Positions 47,549 to 57,892 of a DNA stretch of 64,000 bases are shown here, piece after piece. This stretch comes from Nageia nagi (lineage: Eukaryota > Pinophyta). The stretch's first letter is position 1, and each line of letters starts with the position of its first letter. Location: assembly GCA_050084985.1 (NCBI GenBank), contig JBITNC010000002.1, positions 16,492,001 through 16,556,000 of the forward strand, given 5' to 3'. The notes beneath the pieces were generated by a model, which worked only from the letters and a program-made list of their open reading frames with translations, did no database searches and had not been told where the DNA came from. The translations under genes were made by a program, and so were the position numbers.

Positions 47549-48842
47549 GGGAAAATTGCTAAAATGCCCTTATAATTTAAAAAAATTACAAATATACCCC
47601 TACTTTTTTAATAATTAAGAAAATGGCCCTATCATCTTTAATATTTGTATTTATAATTTCTTTTGATTGAAGAATTCAAGTTTAACCAATTTTATGAAAA
47701 CCAATATGTATACTATGTTTGATAATAATCATAATTTTCTTTACTTCTTATATATGAAAATATTAATGATTTAAATAACAACTGCAATTATGCTTGCAAC
47801 ATCATCAAAAGATCCTTTTCTTGGCAAAGAAAGTAAACTCCACAGGATTCAAAATGAGAACAAGGCCTCTTCTCTTGCACAAGAATCCAACAATGGGTAA
47901 CAAATACCTAATGGTTGTACTTATATGTTACAATGGACATATATCTTCCATAATTTGTGTTAGAATTTATAATGTAATATTGTATTATATTTCTCTTTAA
48001 ATGTAAATTCACTTAATGCTTAAAGTATCTTTAGATACCTTAAAGTATGAAGGGAATAAAAATAGAAAGAGGAATAAATTTAGAAATAGGATTAAAATAG
48101 AAAAATCTTTAACCTTACCCTTGGGTTAAAGGGAGGTTAAAGGGTGGGTTTCTCCTTATAAATTGAGAGGTACCCCTGCTCTCATTGTATTGGAATGGTT
48201 GTAAATCTAGGATTAGGGTTTGAAGAGAGAGGAGATATTCTATAAGAGAGTCATTTAGAATAAGATCTTAGTTAGTGGATGTACTCCCAAGGAGGGAGGA
48301 ACCACTTATATCTTCTGATATTTGTGAGATTGCCTTATGTTATTGAGTTTTTGTATTGATGTTGTATGAACATCCATGAGATCTTAGTAGTTTAGAGTTT
48401 ATTCAGAAAGGATTAAATTCATCAAGTTATCAATATTATCAAATTCAAGTAGGCCAAAATTGGAATCCCCTCCATAAAATATCCAATCCATGCACTCCTC
48501 TAAGGATCATCAACACTCATAGAAAATCATGTGTGCAATGGAAAACTAGAACATGTAAGAATAATTGATAAAAGGTTATAAGTATTTGATAAACAACTAC
48601 CTTTAAGTATTGCTAGATGATTATGCAAGCAATTTGGATTCATTACCTTCATAGCATGATCTGCTTTCCCTTTTGAATAGCTCCTTTCTTTTTATTTTCA
48701 TCACAAAAATTGGAAGTTTTGAACCAAAAGAATTTACAAATACAAATACTCAAGCTAATAGGGGTATTTTTATAATTATTAAAAAAGTAGGGGTATTTTA
48801 ATAATTACAACAAATTATAGGGGTATTTTTCATAATTTTCCC
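47549..48842. mobile_element. Mutator-like (MULE) non-autonomous element, 1294 bp
   Basis: Inverted terminal repeats of about 80 bp start GGGAAAATT at 47549 and, reversed, at 48842; both contain ACCCCTACTTTTTTAATAAT. The flanks TTAATTCTT (47540-47548) and TTAATTTTT (48843-48851) match at 8 of 9 bases, the 9-bp target duplication typical of Mutator-like elements. The interior has no transposase. Its middle (about 48110-48310) carries a TATAAATTGAGAGG box and a stretch resembling an LTR or promoter/leader, probably captured. A 68-codon frame at 47794-48000 is not recognised. Confidence 0.8.
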
Positions 48843-49079
48843 TTAATTTTTGTATAGTGTCTCAAAAAATGTGCCCTAATGTTTAGTTAAATATGGAAAC
48901 TAATAGTTTATTTATCATTTTTCATAATTTGGAAGTTTGTGGTCTGATCCAAGAGAGCCATTATGTGTTGGATTACATATTTCAAGGCAATTTCCATCAT
49001 TAAGTGCAATGCTTACATTTTGCATGATTTTGATTTAATTTTAAGTTATTATTGTTAAATTACCCTATTTTTGATGGTT
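48843..49079. other. Short AT-rich spacer
   Basis: Nothing recognisable between the Mutator-like element and the first exon-like segment that follows. Confidence 0.4.
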
Positions 49080-51390
49080 TAGGAAGAGGATATCTAAGAA
49101 AGAAAATTATAGGGCCTTTTTGCTTAACCATAATAGGGTTGCTACACATGTGGTAAGTTTCTATGAACTTTCCCTTGATTTTTATTAATAATTTTCAAGT
49201 TTAGGGAGAGTTTGAATTATCAAATCATTGGAAAACTAAGGGCTAGGGTTTGAGTGACTAGGGTTTTCATATTTTAGGTTGTAAGGTCATTATTTTTGTT
49301 TGATTTTATATTTGTATGGTATGATAAGGTAAATAAAATTTACCCCTAGGTTTGCAAAAAATGTATCATAGGCATTTTAGCATGGGCATTGGCATGAGCA
49401 CCAATGCTAATGTAATAGATAGCCTATTAGCTAGGGTTCATGGATATTAGGGTATCTTGGTGTATTGTATTCATTTATTATTCAAAAATAAAATTTTATT
49501 ATATAATATATGCCAAAAAATGATGTAAATGACTAATGCATACATTATTTTATGTTTGATGCAGTGTTGACAATTCTTGATGAAGTTAAAGCTAATGTTA
49601 AAAAGTTGGAAATGGTGTATGGTGTGGAAGGATAGACTAATAGTTGTTGAGTTTACCATCCTTAATAATGTTAGCATAGGCTATTTGTTACATATGCAAT
49701 ATGTCCATGTTGATAAGGAGTTACTCATAGCCCTGATGTAGAGGTAGTTTGAAAAGATCAACACTTTTCACTTGCCTACTAAAGAGGTTACCATTATGCC
49801 TAAATATGTACATAGTATCCTATATGTACCTATAAAGGTACACCCTATATTTATGGAGGATAACATGAGTAAGGCCTAATATAAGAGTTCCTCAATATAA
49901 GAGTTCCTCTACATGGTTGATAGGGCTATATAACTATCACAAGGGCAATAAGGGTGCCTTCCTTCAACATTCCTTTAGATGTAAGGTGAAGAGGTTTAGG
50001 TGAGTAGACCTGATCATAGTTGCATGCATAGATAGTATTATATACCAAGATAAGAATCATGAGGTATTTCCTCTTGGTTTAGTTCACATTGTGTACCAAA
50101 TGAAATACAAGGTTCAGTATGCTTGGGCACCATGTATTATTACCCAAATATATCATGACTTGCACAATTTTGTTATGGCTCAAAAGAGTGGTAGGAGGAT
50201 TGCCCATTGGATCTTATTACAATGCTAGGTATATGAGCATACTCTAGTTATATGTCCAAGGGAGCTATTAGCACCTAGGATATAAATTAATCCTCCCACA
50301 TGGTTCTAATGGGCTAGGACAAGTAAACATACATGAATTTGTGAGGGCATAAAGGCCTATCACATGGTGATAGATAATCTCATAGAAGGTAAGTGAATTA
50401 GCTTGCAAGTTTTGATGAAATGGTTTTGAATTTTGATGTTAATCTAATTGAAAATTGATTTTGGTTTTTTTTATAGGGGATATGGTTTATAGACGTTATG
50501 TAGTATTGCCATACTGGGCCAATAAACTAGGGGATGAGTTGGATTGTCAACAGATCCTTTGTTATCTATGGACAAGGAAGATCTTTATGGAGTCCTATAG
50601 ATTAGAGAGGATATGCATATAATTTGGCAAAAAATAAGGCATTCCATAATGAATGCAAATTTATTATGAGAACCAAGAGGTATAGATATCATGATCCTAA
50701 TTTGTATGACACTCCACCGAAGTGGAAATAATATTAAGAACCTCCACATGATCATGGATCGAGGAGTGATACCAATAATGAGGAGGTTGAGGAGCTTGAT
50801 GGTCCTTAGTTTGACCAAGAATACTTGACATGGTGGTAAAAATTAATACCAAATCACTTAGGCATACATGCATTAGAGGATTTGGTAGAGGCTATAGAAG
50901 GAGAAGATGAAGAATAAGGGGAAGAGGAAGAGGGAGAAGGAGAGGATGAAGTAGGAGATAGTGAGGTGTAGTATGCTCATATAGTATGAAGAGAAACATG
51001 GATGGGATGAGGTTCCAATTGGTATTCCTCTCTCTAAAACTCAACAATATTTGAAAATGAGTTGATAAAGTATCTTAAATTTGTACCTATAGGTTGGCTT
51101 TATACAATATATTTGCAAATAAACTAACATACATATTTCACTTATTTTCATAGATCAAACGAAACTTGATTTGGATTCTAAGAGGACAACTAAGAAGAAC
51201 ATAGAGGATGAGCTAGCTAATCTGAAGGGTGAATTAGCTAATAAGGATGAGGAGATAGAGAATATAAAGAAAAGGGTGGCCTCCTTGGAGCAGGATCAAG
51301 AGACCCTACAAAAGATGCATGAGGCTGCAAGTGAAAATAACTTTTTAGGGATGATGAATCATATCCTTGAGAATATAACAAGAAGATAAA
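49080..51390 (+). pseudogene. Plant-mobile-domain (PMD)-like gene relic with surviving splice sites
   Basis: Exon-like segments are joined by canonical splice signals: a donor GTAAGT at 49153, an acceptor ending GATGCAG at 49564, a donor GTAAGT at 50389 and an acceptor TTTTATAG ending at 50476. Exon 2, read across stops, gives VHVDKELLIAL, INTFHLPTKEVTIMPK, ILYVPIK and later MKYKVQYAWAPCIITQIYHDL and GRRIAHW. This resembles the aminotransferase-like plant mobile domain found in transposon-derived and domesticated plant genes. An acidic stretch (50890-50970) is followed by an open coiled-coil frame (51171-51389; ELANLKGELANKDEEIENIKK). Function is unknown; the stops make it a pseudogene. Confidence in the family is moderate. 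Confidence 0.5.
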
Positions 51391-52689
51391 GATCCTAACT
51401 AATGAAAAGGCACATCTACAAACTCAACATGTAGAAATTGAGGAGTAGACTAGGATGAAGAGATCCAACTTGAGTAGGACTATGTCTAGGTCTTGGACTA
51501 CTAGGAGTCATCATGGTACTACTAGTGGTTTTAGCATTGGAAAATGATGTACTAAACTATTGGATGGTTGTAAAGGAAAATGTATCACTATTATTTTATA
51601 ATATATATGAGATGTATTTCTATTTCATAATTTGTTCAATGTATACATGTATGAATTTGCTTTTAGTTTGCTATATGTTTAACATTGCTATGGGAGATGT
51701 GCCATTTATGTGAATGCTTATTTATGGATACTTATGTATGTACTAGAGGTATTGTAGGTCCATTGTTTTAAGTAAAGACCTTATTTAGAAAAAAACTCTA
51801 GAGAGACCAATGCTAATGCTGGGCATGTTAGGGGATTAAAGAATCAGTGTTGACTTATGCACCTATGTTTATATAATATGGCCTAAAATTCATGAAATAA
51901 ATTTATAAGTTCATCATGTGTACAAGGTTTATATGTATGCATATATGTTAGCAAGATTGACATCTATGGTAAAAATGAACACATTATTGAATCTAAAGGT
52001 GGCATATGATTCTAATTGACCCAATTATTTTGGTGGACCTAAAAACTATAGAATGCATTAAAAATGCTCAAAGGAACCCAACAAAGGTGCTAGCTTAATA
52101 GATAAGAAACCACTTTGGTTGTAGCCTCTTTACCCCTAATCTGACCTCCTCAAGAATTTTGGAAGGAAACAAAAGTAACTAAATATGAAAAACTAGCATT
52201 GGTATGCAATATTTTATTTTCAAATGTTATATGGCTGAATTTTTCATAGTAAAATACATAATGGTTTATTAATGTATTAGAGGTTGATACTAGGACAATT
52301 GGGAATTCACCAAACTATTATTTTTCGGTGAAAATGAAACAATACTAGCACAAATGTTGGTATTAGCATTCATGTGGAGGTATAAGGGAGCCCAAAAGGA
52401 ATAGAAAATGAGTTTGAAGTGCCCCAAGTGAGTGTCAAATAGTGGAAGGGATAAATGTATCCTATAGTGGGCATGAAAATCTAAGGTAAGTTTAGAAAAA
52501 AAGAAAAGAAAACCCATATACTATTGCATATATAAGTAAAAACTATAAAAGAAAGGAACAACAACTCATACCTTTTTTTTGTGCAAGAGTAACATTACTT
52601 AGAAAGTTGACACTTATATTTTATGATTTTGCTTTGATGAAGTTTGAAAATGGATTGTTGAAGATCCCCATATTCTTGTTCCAAAATGG
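51391..52689. other. AT-rich spacer, no recognised gene
   Basis: Frames of 66 and 75 codons (51513-51713 plus, 52517-52290 minus) show no motif. The minus frame contains HMNANTNICASI, faintly like HINMNTNPSI in the gypsy Gag N-terminus near 54720, but this is too short to build on. Confidence 0.35.
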
Positions 52690-54865
52690 ATTGGCTTTCT
52701 TTTGAATTTGAATTCTTTTTTATACTTTGGTGATGGAAAGGAAAACTTATTTTGATCAATAAAATACTAAATTTTATTGGGTAAAGTTATGCAATACTTA
52801 GTTTTGTATCCTTGCTGCTGATTATATTCATAGAATTGATATGATTTACACTCTCATGGACCAGCTCCTTAAAAACATGACTGAGTTTCACATTTGGGTG
52901 GTGGTACCAACAATTTGTGTTTGATTAATGCCTTTAGAACTTCATCAATATCATCATAGATAGGTGTGAATTTTCTCCTTGGAAATTTTTGATATTTCAT
53001 ATATACTGACTTCTATTCTTTTCCATCTTTCTTTTCTACATGCTTTGTTGTTGTCACTTTGTTTGCTTCTTGAATTGAATCAACTTTTCCTATCATTGAA
53101 TTATCCTTTTGTTTCTCTTTTTTATATATTTTTATGAGGCTACACAATGGATATTTAGCTCATTTATGTCTTAATTATTGAATCCATTTCCCATGTATAT
53201 TATAGAATATTTCTTTTTAAACCAAAGTTTATAAGAATGTAGGCAAAGGCAACTTGCAATATTCAAAATATTCCACCTTGTATTTTTGTTGAAGTGCTTC
53301 AAGGCTATGATATTTGTGTCATCATCAACATGTACCTATTTTATCATTTTTATCCAATAACTAATGAATGACTCAATAGAATATCCTTCTCTTTGCTTAA
53401 TCATCATCAAATAATTGAATGTAACTTTCTTGGCGACCTATACCTAATAATGATTACAAAAGGCTATCTTAAGCTATCCAAAATTCTCAATGCCAGCATG
53501 TGGTAAATTACCAAACCAATCCATAACATCCCATGTTAATAACATAGGGAATAATTTAGAATGTAAATCACTATCCATAGTAATTAGTGAGACCTCATAA
53601 AAAAATGCACAAAGGAAAATATGGATCAATAGTACCATCAAATTTTATAAATTTCAAATCCTTATTGGTATTTAATAGTTGATTTAATTTTCATGCATAA
53701 AGGATTGTTTACTTCATTTATTTATGATTCCAAACCTTGTTTTCTTTCAATTTTTGAGATGTTTTGCATGAGTGTATTGACCTTTTGCATTTTATCAATA
53801 TTAATTTCTATCAATGCTACATTTAAAACTATAATTGCAACTAGTAGTAGAGGAATTTCTTTGTTAGTGTTTGCTATTTTTTCTAAATTTTATCCTTTTT
53901 CAAATATCAATTTGTTGCATAGGTCGAAGAAATGCAAAAGCTCCACTTTTATCATTTTTGGTAAGAATGATTTTATTTAAAGTTACCAAGACCAACCATT
54001 ATCTATATTTATGAGGTAATAAAAGCATATGATCTTTATTACATTTTAGTAATTCTACACATTTGATGTCTTCTTTGTCTTATGTCTAATTGGTAATGGG
54101 ATACATAGTTTGTGCAAGAAACCTATCAAGTTATTTTTCTTGATATTCTCATTCTTCTAGTGTTATAATGTAACACCTAGTTTTCTTCTTACTCTTTGGT
54201 TGAAATATTCCTAGTTTGGTCACAATTCATTTTGTACTTTCTAAATTAATCCTTTGTAATAGGAAACAATTTTTAGGTATATCCATCTTTGTGATTTCAA
54301 GTTGATCAATTGAATGGAGAAATCTAGATTTAATTATGTTATCTTCCTCTAACCAATTTCAATATGGCATACTAGCTTCTTCAAGTATTTGATTAATCTC
54401 TTCATTTTTCATAAGATCCTCTTTATGACACTCATCTTCAACTAACATGTTGTCATCTTCATCATGGTATCCTATGTTATCAACATGTTCAATCTACATA
54501 GGTGGATCCATGTTATGATTTTTAGTATTTGTATTACTTATGTGAGTTTCTTGATGAAACAAATTTTATAATATGGCAACTAGAATAATGTTCATGCTAG
54601 TGTTTGGAATTGTACTGATATTATCTTGATGAATTTGGGCTTCTACTTCTAACTCAAGGATGACTGATGGAATCTGTACTGCATTTACTTCTTGAGGCTC
54701 AATGTCTATGCTAGGGTTAGTGTTCATGTTGATGTGAGCATTCACATGGGGACTAGAAATAGCAAGGGTGATTGCAAGAAGTTGGGTCCACTTTATGGCC
54801 AAAAAGTTGAAGTGTTTTTCTTGATTTTCAAGTTTGGGTATGATTGATCTCAACATTTGAAGCAC
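52690..54865 (-). pseudogene. Ty3/gypsy gag relic
   Basis: A 99-codon minus-strand frame (54865-54566) starts MLQMLRSIIPKLENQEKHF and may be the Gag N-terminus. Further on the minus strand reads DLKFIKFDGTIDPY (near 53650), the KFDG--DP start of retrotransposon gag domains. Then come MDWFGNLPHAGIENFG (near 53520), KVTFNYLMMIKQREGYSIESFISYW (near 53420-53350) and DDDTNIIALKHF. A C-terminal part gives FTPIYDDIDEVLKALIKHKLLVPPP (52970-52895) and YKTKYCITLPNKI. Gag forms the cytoplasmic virus-like particle. Stops and frameshifts are frequent. Strand and order would suit the pol relic at 25900-28150. Confidence 0.75.
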
Positions 54866-55622
54866 TTAGACATGGAATCATGAAAAAGATCATTGGGGTG
54901 AAAATGTAGTGCTCAAAGTCTAATTTTCAAATATATAATTTATTCCAATAACCAAATGATAAAAGTTAAATTTTGATAGGGATGAACAAAAACCACTTTT
55001 TAAAATATACCATTTTAGGACCATACAATGCATGTTTCCATCATGCATAATTTGATCAAAATCAAGGTATTTTTTAAAATCCTTTTAGGCATAGATACCT
55101 AAGACATTGAAGCTTGTCCTAGATACTTTTTCCATAATTTTTTCATGAATATTTTTTTATTAATTTTTAATCGATCATGTTTATTATTTTGAAAAGTGCT
55201 TGTGTCCATTACATATAATTTGACCTAAACTTAATATTTTTTCAATTTTTTTTAATATTATAGATAATTCTTTGAAGCTTATCCCTATATAATTTTTTTT
55301 TAGAACTTATAAAAAATAAAAAATTATTAAGAAAATAAGATACCATCATATTTCAAGTATATAGACCACTTTTACTAAAAAATAATTGAAAAATATAAAA
55401 TATTATCCAATTATAAAAAAATTACATATTTGAAATATATGCTCTTTAATCTATAATGGGTTCTAATTTCATGAAAAAAGTCTACCAAAAATTCCATCGA
55501 ATGTATGCTCAAATTTGAGATTTTCCATTAACATTACCATGAACACATACTTGTAGGTACAAGGCTAAGTGTTGGCTCACCAAGCCTTTTTTGAGCATAA
55601 AATTGAGGCAAAATAGGGAATT
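54866..55622. other. AT-rich spacer upstream of the gypsy gag; weak internal duplication
   Basis: This would be the leader or LTR of the gypsy element, but no primer site or LTR edge could be placed. Two segments (about 55040-55120 and 55205-55290) share ATAATTTGA...TATTTTTT and TTGAAGCTT(G/A)TCC, suggesting an old internal duplication. The copia insertion begins at 55623. Confidence 0.4.
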
Positions 55623-55632
55623 TGTTGAGTAT

Positions 55633-55940
55633 GTGTGATTGTAATTGTTGTCAACAAGGTTTCGATCGGGTTCCGGAGGTTTGACCGGGTTCCGGAGGTG
55701 AAGTGTGATTGTAATTGTTGTCAACAAGGTTTTGATCGGGTTCCGGAGGTTTGCCCGGGTTCCGGAGGTGAAGTGTGATTGTAATTGTTGTTAACAAGGT
55801 GTTGATCGGGTTCCGGAGGTTTGACCGAGTTCCGGAGGTGAAGCGTGACTGTAACTATTGTCAACAAGGTGTTGATCGGGTTCCGGAGGTTTTGACCGGG
55901 TTCCGGAGGTGATGAATGATTGTAATGTTGTCAACAAGTA
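55633..55940 (+). repeat. 70-bp tandem repeats at the LTR start
   Basis: Units start at 55633, 55703, 55773 and 55843 with GTGTGATTGTAA or GCGTGACTGTAA, then a diverged partial fifth near 55914. Each unit carries two GGGTTCCGGAGGT boxes and one TTGTCAACAAGG box. Confidence 0.95.
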
Positions 55941-55985
55941 ATTTTGGTAAAGCCGAAGTTAGTAAACAAAGCGTTTCGGTAGAAA

Positions 55986-56689
55986 TGACGTCAGTGATTT
56001 CAGGCTATCACTCAAAACCGGAGTCCGGAAGTGATGAGGTCAGCAAGGAGTGATTAAAGAGCCAGAGCCAGCGAGTAAAACATTCCGGAAGCAAGAGATG
56101 ACGTCACGGGGAGAACGATGTTCACATTTGTGAATAGAATCGGGTTCCGGAGACGATGAGGTCAGCAAAGAATGATCAAAGAGCTGGAGTCAGCGAATAA
56201 AGCATTCCGGAATGCAGAGATAAGATCGGCAAAGAGAGATTGAAATTTCGGAGTCCATAAAGTAAATGTCCCGGAAGTAAAATGTTTTGGATTAAAAAGA
56301 TGATGTCACAGAGGATAAGATAGTCGAGTTTTGGTAAAGACCAGAGTTCGGAGATAAAGGTCCGGAGATGATGACATCATGCGAGAAGCATTTTTACTCT
56401 ACTACCGGAGTCCAGAGATGATGACATCATGGTGGAGGTGTTTAAAAGTCCGGAGATAAACGTTCAGAGATAAAAGTCCAGAGACAAAAGTCTGGAGATA
56501 AAGGTCCGAAGATGATGACATCATGCGGGAAGCATTTTTACTCTACTACCGGAGTCCGGAGATGATGACATCATGGTGTAAGTGTTTAAAAGTCCGGAGA
56601 CAAAAAGTCTGAAGATAAAGGTCCGGAGATGATGACATCATGCGGGAAGCATTTTACTCTGCTTCCGGAGTTCGGAGATGATGACATCA
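55986..56689 (+). promoter_or_regulatory. Array of TGACGTCA (bZIP/CRE-like) sites and decayed versions in U3
   Basis: Perfect palindromic TGACGTCA occurs at 55986 and 56099. One-base variants TGATGTCA (56301) and TGACATCA (56372, 56422, 56516, 56566, 56633, 56682) follow up to the TATA box. TGACGTCA is a known binding site of plant TGA/bZIP factors; that it drives this LTR is inference. Each variant differs from the palindrome only at the central CG, as methyl-cytosine deamination would leave. Confidence 0.55.
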
Positions 56690-56694
56690 CGCTG

Positions 56695-56704
56695 TATATA
56701 ATAA
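56695..56704 (+). promoter_or_regulatory. Probable TATA box of the copia LTR
   Basis: TATATAATAA lies directly downstream of the last TGACATCA site and upstream of the 41-bp repeats. This would place the U3/R border near 56725-56735 and give a U3 of about 1.1 kb. Confidence 0.65.
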
Positions 56705-56720
56705 ACATCCGGCAAGCGAG

Positions 56721-56884
56721 ACAAAGAGTCCGGAATTAACAGAAATATCATTATGAAGAAGACAAAGAGTCTGGAATTAACAGAAATATCATTATGAAGA
56801 AGACAAAGAGTCCGGAATTAACAGAAATATCATTATGAAGAAGACAAAGAGTCTGGAATTATCAGAAATAATCAGATACTGTCA
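56721..56884 (+). repeat. Four 41-bp tandem repeats
   Basis: Units anchored on ACAAAGAGTC(C/T)GGAATTA at 56721, 56762, 56803 and 56844, linked by AGAAATATCATTATGAAG; the fourth is diverged at its end. They begin about 20 bases past the TATA box and so probably lie within the transcript. Confidence 0.9.
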
Positions 56885-57431
56885 AATCTCCGAAATTAGT
56901 AGAGAAAGAGGTACACTTGTCTAAATTGAGCAAAGGAGTGTTCGTCAGTTACAACAGATGCAGACTCAGTTAGTGAAATCCCTTTGGTGTAGGAGCAGTT
57001 ACAAACAAGGATTATTTTTAGTTTGTTTTTGATAACGTGTAATGAAAGGAACAGATTCTCGGGGGTTTTTCATGATGCGTAATGTTTTTCTTGGGAATGA
57101 AAGAAAAGTGTGATGCATGAATTGTGTGATTAAGCAGTGTGCGCGAAGAGAGAAGAGTGTATAGTGAAGAGCCGGAGTGGAGGCAATAGTGTGGATGAGA
57201 TGTGCGTATAGAGAAGTGCGAGAGAGGAGGTGATAGTGTGGAAGAGGGGAGTATCGGGAGAAGGTGAAGTGAGCAAACGAATATGCAGAGAGTATAGTGA
57301 TTGTTTAACTGTGTTACTTTGGAGCTGTGTGCAGAGAACGAACAGTGAGCACTAGAGCTAGACCATTGAGGGTCTTCTAGAACTATATTCTGTCATCCCT
57401 TTTGAATGTTGTATCAAGTTGGTGCTTGATA

Positions 57432-57609
57432 GCTGGAGTTGGTGCTCCAAGCAGTAGGTGCTGCTATTTCTAAAGTGGTAGTTGGTGCTACCCTTCATAG
57501 TTGGTGCTGTGAATTTGAGAGCTGGAGTTGGTGCTCCAAGCAGTAGGTGCTGCTTTTGCAAAGTGGTAGTTGGTGCTACCCTTCACAGTTGGTGCTGTGA
57601 ATCTGTAAG
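57432..57609 (+). repeat. Two 89-bp tandem repeats near the LTR end
   Basis: GCTGGAGTTGGTGCTCCAAG begins each unit at 57432 and 57521. Within a unit the core GTTGGTGCT recurs three or four times, giving a higher-order repeat. Confidence 0.9.
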
Positions 57610-57830
57610 CTTTCTTTAATGGTTGGATTTGGATTGGTGTCCAAGCAGTCATGTTCGGGGATGTAGCCAATCTGGTGAACCTCGTTACATCTGGTGTTGT
57701 GTGATGTACTGATGTGCTTGCTCAATTCTCTCTGGTTTTTAATCTGTCTTTATTTAAGAAGATTAAATTGATTATAATTTTTAATACACTGATTCACCCC
57801 CCCTCTCAGTGTCACTCGAAATCCAACAAT

Positions 57831-57843
57831 TGGTATCAGAGCC
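57831..57843 (+). promoter_or_regulatory. Primer-binding site, initiator tRNA-Met type
   Basis: TGGTATCAGAGCC lies two bases after the LTR end and matches the classic plant copia primer site complementary to the 3' end of initiator tRNA-Met. Confidence 0.95.
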
Positions 57844-57892
57844 ACGTTCCTACTTAGGCTATAACAGCTAAGGAGATCCAGGTAGTGACACT

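Larger units (their letters stand above)
55623..57828 (+). repeat. 5' LTR (2206 bp)
   Basis: Runs from TGTTGAG at 55623 to ATCCAACA at 57828. It is a mosaic of tandem repeats: 70-bp units, CCGGA-rich units of about 100 bp (56350-56700), 41-bp units and 89-bp units. Compared with the first 827 bases of the 3' LTR I count roughly 40 differences (about 5 percent), mostly CpG-type transitions. Confidence 0.95.

Noticed and set aside
47055-51830. Inverted pair around AGCATTAGCAT (47058 and 51810) as TIRs of an element carrying the PMD-like gene
   Set aside because: The match is only about 17 of 20 bases, similar words recur at 49380 and 52350, and no target duplication was seen.
53693-53980. 95-codon plus-strand frame
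   Set aside because: It is antisense to the gypsy gag relic, whose motifs lie on the minus strand on both sides.
56721-56884. CRISPR-like 41-bp repeats in the copia LTR
   Set aside because: Whole units repeat head to tail with no variable spacer; this is LTR tandem duplication.
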